A DNA stretch of 64,000 nt. Source: Rhodospirillaceae bacterium. GTDB lineage: Bacteria; Pseudomonadota; Alphaproteobacteria; Rhodospirillales; Rhodospirillaceae. Position 1 is the first letter of the stretch, and every line of letters starts with the position of its first letter. The DNA is taken from positions 186,001 to 250,000 of the forward strand of contig CANJRD010000003.1 in NCBI GenBank assembly GCA_947476695.1, read 5' to 3'. Positions 58,281-64,000 of the stretch are shown here, piece after piece. Made by a program: the position numbers and the translations under genes. The notes beneath the pieces are model-generated. The model saw only the letters and a program-made list of their open reading frames with translations, was not told the origin of the DNA and made no database searches.

Positions 58281-59051
58281 CTATCCGACGGCCTGCGGTC
58301 CCCGCGTCAGATGATCGACGCGCGCGATCGCCAGCAAGGGACTTTCCGCGCGGCTGATCGTCGCGCCCGCGACCTTCATCGCGAGCGCCATGCTGAGACC
58401 GGCGACATCGTAGCCCGTGGCGCTCAGTTGATCGCGGATCTGATGGCACAGCACAGGGAGTTCCGCGTCGAGCGGCGTCGAAGCCAGCGCGACGAGCGTC
58501 AAACCACCGATCGCGCCGAGGCATGCCATAGGCACTGTCGTCGCTGCCGGTCCTTCGACCGGCCATGTCAGGTGCACATCGCGTAACCGTTGGCCGACAT
58601 CCGCAAGCACCGTGTTGGCGGCCAACACGCCGCTGCTCCGGCGGATATCCTCGTACGTCTCCACGTGAATGAGGAACAGGCTCCACGCCAGTCCCGGCCC
58701 TGCCGGGGTCCCCGTCAACTCCGTGAAGCTCGCCAAGAATGGTTCACGGTCGAGCATCGCCGGCGCGGCACCGGCCGGCAGGCGGGTCTCGAGCCGGCGG
58801 ACTTGCGCGCGCAGGGTCGCGTTCTCGGCGACCAATCCCGCAAGCGCAGCGCGGGTCGAGTTCGTAATCTGCTCAATGGGAATGCCGATGATGGTGACGC
58901 TGTCATCGAACGGGCGCGCGCGGTCGGCTTCCTGATAGGTTTCAGCAGCACGACGCGCTGCGGGGCTACGCCCATCGCCGCCACCCTGTCTGCGACGGTC
59001 AGTTCGCGTATCGACCCCCGGCAAGCCGGTTGGCTGAGGAATGTCTGGCAT
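58281..59051 (-). CDS. Degenerate GGDEF-like protein
   Basis: A protein of about 256 residues. A Lys/Arg-rich N-terminus and short coiled coil (about 70-95) precede a GGDEF-like fold (about 100-255): FLASFTELTG, HVETYEDIRRSSG and ANTVLADVGQRLRD match diguanylate-cyclase helices. The active loop GGDEF is replaced by GGLTL, so it cannot make c-di-GMP and may be a binding domain. The start could be 59069 (six residues longer). Confidence 0.65.
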   Translation of the reverse strand: MPDIPQPTGLPGVDTRTDRRRQGGGDGRSPAARRAAETYQEADRARPFDDSVTIIGIPIEQITNSTRAALAGLVAENATLRAQVRRLETRLPAGAAPAMLDREPFLASFTELTGTPAGPGLAWSLFLIHVETYEDIRRSSGVLAANTVLADVGQRLRDVHLTWPVEGPAATTVPMACLGAIGGLTLVALASTPLDAELPVLCHQIRDQLSATGYDVAGLSMALAMKVAGATISRAESPLLAIARVDHLTRGPQAVG

Positions 59052-59146
59052 GGAATGCGCTGCCTGCATGGATCACGGACCTAGGTTTATTGGGCCGGGC
59101 CTCGCGGCTTGAAGCTGAACTCTATCGCCAGGGCGTTGTTAAAAAG

Positions 59147-59494
59147 TTACCGCCTGGGCGGCAGGTAGCCGGCCCTGTAAGGCTGGACTTTGGGGGGCTC
59201 GACTCTGGGCGGCGCGACTTTGGGCGGCGCGACTTTCGCCGCGTCGACCTTTGGAGCTTCAGCCTTGGGGGCCTCAACCTTCGGCGCCTCAACTTTGGGA
59301 GCTTCAGCTTCCGGCGGCGCCGCGGCGGCTTGCTGGGCCTCATAGGCCGCGCGCGTTATGAGCTGGTCGTACGGCGGCTTGTAGGCGCGCTGCTCATACT
59401 TGTACTTGGGGATTTCGATGGGGCCGGTCCCATAGTCGATCGCGGCATACTCTGTGCCGTCCCGGACCTTATTTTTGTAAACGCCCTTAGCCAC
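59147..59494 (-). CDS. Small protein with Pro/Lys/Ala repeats
   Basis: A 115-residue protein with a compact N-terminal part (MAKGVYKNKVRDGTEYAAID, about 1-50) and a tail of repeated APKVEAPK/APPKV units. GTG 59494 with GGAG upstream. No family recognised; the repeats resemble spacer regions of envelope proteins but no signal peptide is present. Confidence 0.6.
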   Translation of the reverse strand: MAKGVYKNKVRDGTEYAAIDYGTGPIEIPKYKYEQRAYKPPYDQLITRAAYEAQQAAAAPPEAEAPKVEAPKVEAPKAEAPKVDAAKVAPPKVAPPRVEPPKVQPYRAGYLPPRR

Positions 59495-59647
59495 CGATCT
59501 CGGCTCCTATGCCTACCGCTTAGTTATCGGCCGCCGCTTCCCAAAAGGTGGTTAACGGATTTCAGGAAGTGAGCCGTTACCCAGCGGACGGTCGCTTGCC
59601 GGAGCAGCTCAGGGTCGATAAAGTGCCGCGCTTTCGCGGGGGATGGC

Positions 59648-60178
59648 ATGGCCAAGGCGGCGAAAGCGACGGGCAAGAGCGCCCGAGCAGAACGGGGCAA
59701 AGCCCTGGTCGGTATCATCATGGGCTCCAAGTCGGATTGGGAGACCATGCGGCATGCGGCCGACATCCTGAAAGAACTCGGCGTCCCCTACGAAGCACGC
59801 GTGGTTTCAGCCCACCGCACGCCCGAACGTCTTTACGACTATGCGAAGTCCGCCGCCGATCGCGGCCTGAAAGTGATCGTCGCCGGCGCCGGTGGCGCGG
59901 CTCACCTTCCGGGCATGACGGCCGCGATGACATCCCTTCCCGTGCTCGGCGTGCCGGTCGAGAGCAAGGCGCTCAAGGGTATGGATAGTCTACTATCAAT
60001 TGTGCAGATGCCGGGCGGCATTCCGGTTGGCACCCTCGCCATCGGCAGCCCCGGCGCCAAGAACGCCGGTCTTCTCGCGACATCGATTGTGGCGCTGAAC
60101 GATCCCGCCCTCACCAAGCGGCTGAATGCCTGGCGCACCCGCCAGACCGCCGCCGTTTCCGAGGATCCAACTGCCTAA
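59648..60178 (+). CDS. purE: N5-carboxyaminoimidazole ribonucleotide mutase
   Basis: A 176-residue class I PurE, moving the carboxylate of N5-CAIR to CAIR in purine synthesis. Contains [13 protein letters not shown], the [13 protein letters not shown] catalytic segment with His, and [12 protein letters not shown]. The one-base overlap with purK (TAATG) indicates translational coupling. Confidence 0.95.
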   Translation: MAKAAKATGKSARAERGKALVGIIMGSKSDWETMRHAADILKELGVPYEARVVSAHRTPERLYDYAKSAADRGLKVIVAGAGGAAHLPGMTAAMTSLPVLGVPVESKALKGMDSLLSIVQMPGGIPVGTLAIGSPGAKNAGLLATSIVALNDPALTKRLNAWRTRQTAAVSEDPTA

Positions 60179-61296
60179 TGACCGCCGCTCGCGGACTTTC
60201 CCCGCTCCCGCCGGGAGCGACCCTTGGCATTTTGGGAAACGGCCAACTAGGCCGGATGCTCGCCCTGGCCGCCAGCCGTCTGGGTTACCGGACACATGTC
60301 TACGGCCCCGAGGCCGATAGCCCGGCTGAACAGGTCGCGACCGCCTCGACCGTCGCCGCCTACGAGGACGAGACGGCTCTCGCCGCCTTTGCCGACGCAG
60401 TTGATGCGATCACCTTCGAGTTCGAGAACGTCCCCGCCCGTGCCGTGGCTTACCTGGCCGAGCACGGGCCCGTCCGTCCGTCCTGGCGCGCGCTCGACGT
60501 CGCCCAGGACCGGTCCAAGGAGAAGACCTTCTTCGCCGAGATCGGCGCCGCCACGCCGCCCTGGCGCCCCATCGACAGCCTGGCCGAACTCGAAGCCGCC
60601 CTGCGCGACATCCCGCCGATGGCGGTGCTGAAAACCGCGCGCTTTGGCTACGATGGCAAGGGTCAGGCGAAGATCAAACAGCCCTCAGACGCCGCGACCG
60701 CTTGGGCGCAGATTGGTGGCGATCAAAAATCCAATAACGTGAGCCCTTACGCAGTGTTGGAGGGTTTTGTCGACTTCATGTCTGAAGTCTCCGTGATCGC
60801 CGCGCGGGGCCTGGACGGCACCTGCGTGAGCTTCGCTGTCACGGAAAACGACCACGCCAACCACATCCTGGCCACCTCGACCGTGCCGGCAAAAATCCCA
60901 CCTGCCCTGGCGGCGCAAGCCACGGAGATCGCCCGCCGCGCGGCGACCGCGCTGGACCTCGTCGGCCTGCTGGCGGTGGAGATGTTCGTCACCCGCGACG
61001 GTCGCCTGCTCTGCAATGAGATGGCCCCGCGCCCGCACAACTCCGGTCACTGGACCATGGACGCCGGCGGCGCCGATCAGTTCGAGATGCTGGTGCGGGC
61101 AGCCGTTGGCCTGCCGCTGGTCGCCCCGGAGCCGGTCGCGGACGTAACGATGGTCAACCTGATCGGCGACGACGTGAACGACCTTGGCCGTTACTATGCC
61201 GACCCGCGCGCCCGGGTGCATCTGTACGGCAAGGCCGAGGCCCGCCCGGGTCGGAAGATGGGACACGTGAACATCGTCCGCCCGAAAGCCCACTAG
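60178..61296 (+). CDS. purK: N5-carboxyaminoimidazole ribonucleotide synthase
   Basis: A 372-residue ATP-grasp enzyme making N5-CAIR from AIR, bicarbonate and ATP. Includes LGILGNGQLGRMLALAAS, KTARFGYDGKGQ and the C-terminal ATP-grasp block VEMFVTRDGRLLCNEMAPRPHNSGHW. It forms purEK with its upstream neighbour; a CoA-transferase gene follows after one base. Confidence 0.95.
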   Translation: MTAARGLSPLPPGATLGILGNGQLGRMLALAASRLGYRTHVYGPEADSPAEQVATASTVAAYEDETALAAFADAVDAITFEFENVPARAVAYLAEHGPVRPSWRALDVAQDRSKEKTFFAEIGAATPPWRPIDSLAELEAALRDIPPMAVLKTARFGYDGKGQAKIKQPSDAATAWAQIGGDQKSNNVSPYAVLEGFVDFMSEVSVIAARGLDGTCVSFAVTENDHANHILATSTVPAKIPPALAAQATEIARRAATALDLVGLLAVEMFVTRDGRLLCNEMAPRPHNSGHWTMDAGGADQFEMLVRAAVGLPLVAPEPVADVTMVNLIGDDVNDLGRYYADPRARVHLYGKAEARPGRKMGHVNIVRPKAH

Positions 61297-61297
61297 T

Positions 61298-62494
61298 ATG
61301 CCAGGCCCCCTCGACGGCGTTCGCGTACTTGAATTAACAGCCGTGGTCTTAGGCCCCTGGGCCTGCCAAATGCTCGGCGACATGGGCGCCGAGGTCATCA
61401 AGGTCGAGGCCCCTTACGGCGACTCAAACCGCAAGCTCGGGGCCCACAGCGCGACCAAAAACATGCCCGCGCTGTACCTCACCTGCAATCGCAACAAGCG
61501 CAGCATTGTCCTTGATCTAAAAAAGAAATCAGCCGTCATGGCCGTGCTCGAATTGGCCAAGACCGTGGATGTCTTTGTCCACAACAACCGCCCCCAGGCG
61601 ATGGACAAACTGGGCCTCAATTACGCGGCCCTGAAGCAGGTCAATCCACGGATCATCTACTGCGGCACCTACGGCTTTGCGAAGGCTGGACCCTACGGCG
61701 ACAAGGGTGCGATGGATGACTCCATTCAGGGCGCCAGCGGTCTGGCTATGTTGAACAACGCCGTCCTCGGCGAGCCACGTTTCCTGCCGACCATCGTCTG
61801 CGACAAGACCACCGCCATGGCCGCCGTCCAGGGCGTGCTGGCCGCCCTGTTCCATCGTGAGCGCACCGGCCAGGGCCAAGAACTCGAGGTCCCCATGTTC
61901 GAGACCATGGTCAGCTGGGTCATGGCCGAGCACCTCTGGGGCCAGACCTTCGACCCGGCGATGGGGTCGGCGGGATACGGCCGCCTGCTCAGCAAGGAGC
62001 GTAAGGCCTACCCGACAAAGGACGGCTTTATCGCCATCCTTCCCTACCTCGACGCCCATTGGGACCTGTTCTGCAAACTGGCCGAACGGCCCGACCTGCT
62101 GGCCGATCCCCGGTTCGCCAACCTGGCGGCCCGGGTCGCCCATATCGACGACACCTACCGCGAGATCGCCCGGACCATGCCGGCCAAGACGACCGCCGAA
62201 TGGCTGGAGATTTTCGGTACGACCAGCATCCCGACCATCCGGGTGAACACCCCGGACGAACTGATCGACGACCCACACCTGGTCGCGACCGGGTTCTGGA
62301 AGACGATCGACCACCCGACCGAGGGCAAGCTGCGCAGTCCGGCCTTCCCGATCAACTTCTCGGAAACGCCCGCCGGCATCCAGCGCCACCAGCCCCGGCT
62401 GGGCGAGCACAGCGTCGAGATCCTGAAGGAAGGCGGCCTGGACCAGGCAACCATCGACGCCATGCTGGCTGAAGGCACGACGGTTCAAGCCTAG
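61298..62494 (+). CDS. Family III CoA-transferase (CaiB/BaiF/Frc)
   Basis: A 398-residue family III CoA-transferase. VLELTAVVLGPWACQMLGD and AEVIKVEAP at the N-terminus mark the CoA fold; the catalytic Asp is in GAMDDSIQGASGL (Asp141). Substrate unknown; related enzymes act on formyl-, carnitinyl- or dicarboxyl-CoA. One-base gap from purK suggests co-transcription, though the functional link is unclear. Overlaps the convergent SMR gene by four bases. Confidence 0.88.
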   Translation: MPGPLDGVRVLELTAVVLGPWACQMLGDMGAEVIKVEAPYGDSNRKLGAHSATKNMPALYLTCNRNKRSIVLDLKKKSAVMAVLELAKTVDVFVHNNRPQAMDKLGLNYAALKQVNPRIIYCGTYGFAKAGPYGDKGAMDDSIQGASGLAMLNNAVLGEPRFLPTIVCDKTTAMAAVQGVLAALFHRERTGQGQELEVPMFETMVSWVMAEHLWGQTFDPAMGSAGYGRLLSKERKAYPTKDGFIAILPYLDAHWDLFCKLAERPDLLADPRFANLAARVAHIDDTYREIARTMPAKTTAEWLEIFGTTSIPTIRVNTPDELIDDPHLVATGFWKTIDHPTEGKLRSPAFPINFSETPAGIQRHQPRLGEHSVEILKEGGLDQATIDAMLAEGTTVQA

Positions 62495-62811
62495 CTAGGC
62501 GTTGCGACTTTCATCAGGGCCAGACCCGAGACAATCAGCACGGCCGCCAGCGCACGATAGACGGTGAAGGCCTCGCCCAGGACGAGAACGCCGACCAGGA
62601 ACGCGCCGACCGCGCCGACGCCGGTCCAGATCATGTAGGACGTGCCCAGAGGCAGCGACCGCATGGCATAGGACAGCAGCCCGAAGCTGGCGATCATGGT
62701 CGCAATGGTGACTACGGTCGGTGCCGGCTTCGTGAAGCCGTCCGACAGCTTCATCGCATAAGCCCAGACGACTTCGAGCAGACCGGCGATGAGAAGAGCG
62801 ACCCAGGCCAT
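62491..62811 (-). CDS. sugE: SMR-family exporter, SugE/Gdx type (guanidinium)
   Basis: A 106-residue four-TM small multidrug resistance protein. Glu13 in GLLEVVWAYAMKLSDGF is the substrate/proton-binding residue; the W-A-Y-A-M-K signature matches the SugE/Gdx branch, which exports guanidinium, rather than EmrE. A leader with a guanidine-II-like hairpin precedes it, supporting that role. AAGGAGG precedes the ATG within a hairpin. Confidence 0.85.
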   Translation of the reverse strand: MAWVALLIAGLLEVVWAYAMKLSDGFTKPAPTVVTIATMIASFGLLSYAMRSLPLGTSYMIWTGVGAVGAFLVGVLVLGEAFTVYRALAAVLIVSGLALMKVATPS

Positions 62812-62813
62812 AA

Positions 62814-62884
62814 GCAGCCTCCTTTGGCTGCCGGGCCGTCCCGGTCTTGAACACCCGACAATCGGGGTGGGAACGTGGTCCCAC
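62814..62884 (-). promoter_or_regulatory. Candidate guanidine-II-like leader of sugE
   Basis: Upstream of sugE on the minus strand are three hairpins. The first is GTGGGA-CCACGT-TCCCAC (62884-62867). The second is CCGGG-ACGG-CCCGG (62844-62831), an ACGR tetraloop with flanking G/C, as in guanidine-II (mini-ykkC) riboswitches. The third is GCAGCC-AAAGGA-GGCTGC (62831-62814), which holds the Shine-Dalgarno in its loop. The first loop does not match ACGR exactly, so it is a partial match. Exporter context supports it. Confidence 0.5.
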
Positions 62885-62953
62885 GCCCCTCACATAACGC
62901 CCGCTTCCGGAGGCGACAAGATCAAGGTTTGAAGAACTGCTGCAGCCTAACGG

Positions 62954-63646
62954 TTAAGATTGACGCGGACCGCGCACAGACCAATTGCGCTCGACGCGCT
63001 CGAAAATGCGGCGGGCGATGCGGACGGGATTGGGGACCACCTTCAATGCCTCGGTCACCTCGCCGCGCAGCTTCGGGATGCGCATGACGTCGGCAATGCG
63101 ACGGTCGAGGAAGGCCCAACTGGCCGCGCTTTCATCGCTACGGTCCTCAAGCCAATATAGCAACGCCGACGCGTAAACTCCTGCAAGTAAAGCGCGTTTT
63201 GTGTAGAACGAAAAGTCGATCGACTTGTCGCCGATCGCGCGCCATATGGCATCGACTGTTTTGTACCAACCCGACAGCGCACGTGGGGCCAAGGGCGGGA
63301 ACGGCGCAATCGCCAGCGCCCGGCGCACCGCCTCGCGATGCGGCTGCCAGCGCGTCAGACGCACCTTGATCGCCGTCGCGATGCGCTCGCGGATCTTAAG
63401 CTTTGTGAGGTCCATCGGCGCGAGGTCTTCGACCATTAACCTATCGGCCATGGCCATAAAGTACGTCACCGCACCCGTCGCTCCGTCCGGGAACAGGCGC
63501 GGTACGACGTCGGCCGCGAGGCCGGCGCTCTCCGCCGCGCGCTTTAACGCGACCGGCCCCCAACCGTCGAACGGTACATGGGGCAGCACAGCCATGATCA
63601 GGGCGTCACGGGTGTCGTCATCCGGGCGGCGGTCGGGTTGAGTCAT
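62954..63646 (-). CDS. COQ9-family ubiquinone biosynthesis protein
   Basis: A 230-residue COQ9 protein, TetR-like fold with a lipid-binding C-domain, needed for ubiquinone hydroxylation with COQ7. Recognisable segments: MAVLPHVPFDGWG, LKIRERIATAIKVRL, SIDFSFYTKRALLAGVYASALLYWLEDRS. It overlaps the def stop by four bases (ATGA). Confidence 0.9.
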   Translation of the reverse strand: MTQPDRRPDDDTRDALIMAVLPHVPFDGWGPVALKRAAESAGLAADVVPRLFPDGATGAVTYFMAMADRLMVEDLAPMDLTKLKIRERIATAIKVRLTRWQPHREAVRRALAIAPFPPLAPRALSGWYKTVDAIWRAIGDKSIDFSFYTKRALLAGVYASALLYWLEDRSDESAASWAFLDRRIADVMRIPKLRGEVTEALKVVPNPVRIARRIFERVERNWSVRGPRQS

Positions 63647-64000
63647 TCCGGGACAATTCCTTCCTCGTCGAGTTCGATGACCTGCCCCCGCGCCTTGGCC
63701 TCAGCCTGGAGCACGTCACCAAAAGCGAGAGAGGCCATATTGGTCATACGCATCGGATAGAGCATTCCGTCGAGGTGGTCGAATTCATGCTGGACGACCC
63801 GGGCGTGGAAGCCCTGCGCTTCTCGGACATGGGTCTGTCCGTTCAGGTCCTGGAAGGTGTAGCGGATCGCGGTCCACCGCGGTACGCGGCCGGTCAGACC
63901 GGGGACCGACAGGCAGGCTTCCCAGTCCTCCGCCTGCTCGGAACCCAGCGGCTCGATCACCGGGTTCAGCATGGCCGTCACCGGAATATCGACACCATCG
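63643..64000 (-). CDS. def: Peptide deformylase, 5'-truncated by window edge
   Basis: C-terminal 118 or so residues of a peptide deformylase, which removes formyl from nascent chains. Metal motif 2 (EACLSVPG) and the catalytic QHEFDHLDG are present. The reading frame runs off the right edge; the start lies beyond 64000. Confidence 0.92.
   Translation of the reverse strand, partial: DGVDIPVTAMLNPVIEPLGSEQAEDWEACLSVPGLTGRVPRWTAIRYTFQDLNGQTHVREAQGFHARVVQHEFDHLDGMLYPMRMTNMASLAFGDVLQAEAKARGQVIELDEEGIVPE

Overview
The window is G+C-rich, densely coded chromosomal DNA from an alphaproteobacterium, probably Rhodospirillales or a nearby deep branch (moderate confidence). The markers used are the hisZ-purA pair, a serC leader-RNA-like element, DUF1013/TrcR, DUF1192, DUF4164 and DUF465 proteins, COQ9, a tol-pal cluster with cpoB, and a 6S RNA-like element between zapA and 5-formyl-THF cyclo-ligase. 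No rRNA, tRNA, CRISPR, transposase or prophage genes were seen. Most of the window reads as core genome.

Layout. 1-9 kb: dadA, a large hybrid histidine kinase, several proteins I do not recognise, a racemase-fold protein lacking one catalytic Cys, a JAMM-domain protein and rluD. 8.7-11.3 kb: a two-gene operon encoding a membrane protein and a predicted pseudokinase. 11.5-25 kb (minus strand): purA-hisZ, serA-serC with a structured leader, thiD, glmM, folP, ftsH, tilS. 24-33 kb (minus): cpoB, pal, tolB, tolA, tolR, tolQ, ybgC, ruvB, ruvA, ruvC and a YebC-family gene, read from the low- to the high-coordinate end (transcription runs the other way). 33-37.3 kb: YmdB-like phosphodiesterase, 5-FCL, 6S RNA candidate, zapA, DUF4164 protein, class I aldolase and thiE. 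37.3-42 kb: methyltransferase, lone receiver protein, a FecR/beta-barrel fusion and a Gln-rich DUF6600 protein. 42-49 kb: epmA divergent from its target efp, then suhB, a Pro/Ala-rich OmpA protein, a MotA/ExbB-like and MotB-like pair, and rpmE.

49.3-53.3 kb holds the most unusual locus. Two tandem paralogues share a new-looking N-terminal module, a two-TM segment and an alpha-helical region. The second ends in an apparently active class III nucleotide cyclase domain. The first ends in what looks like the same fold with both metal-binding Asp residues lost. 53.3-59.5 kb: small proteins, quinone oxidoreductase, trcR, two DUF465 proteins and a degenerate GGDEF protein. 59.6-64 kb: purE-purK-CoA transferase, a SugE/Gdx-type guanidinium exporter with a guanidine-II-like leader, coq9 and a truncated def.

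Functional themes are envelope integrity (Tol-Pal plus a second ion-driven MotA/B-like module), purine, serine and thiamine synthesis, Holliday-junction repair, and several signalling proteins that appear to have lost catalysis (pseudokinase, pseudocyclase, degenerate GGDEF). All assignments come from reading the sequence and from knowledge of the families; no searches were run.
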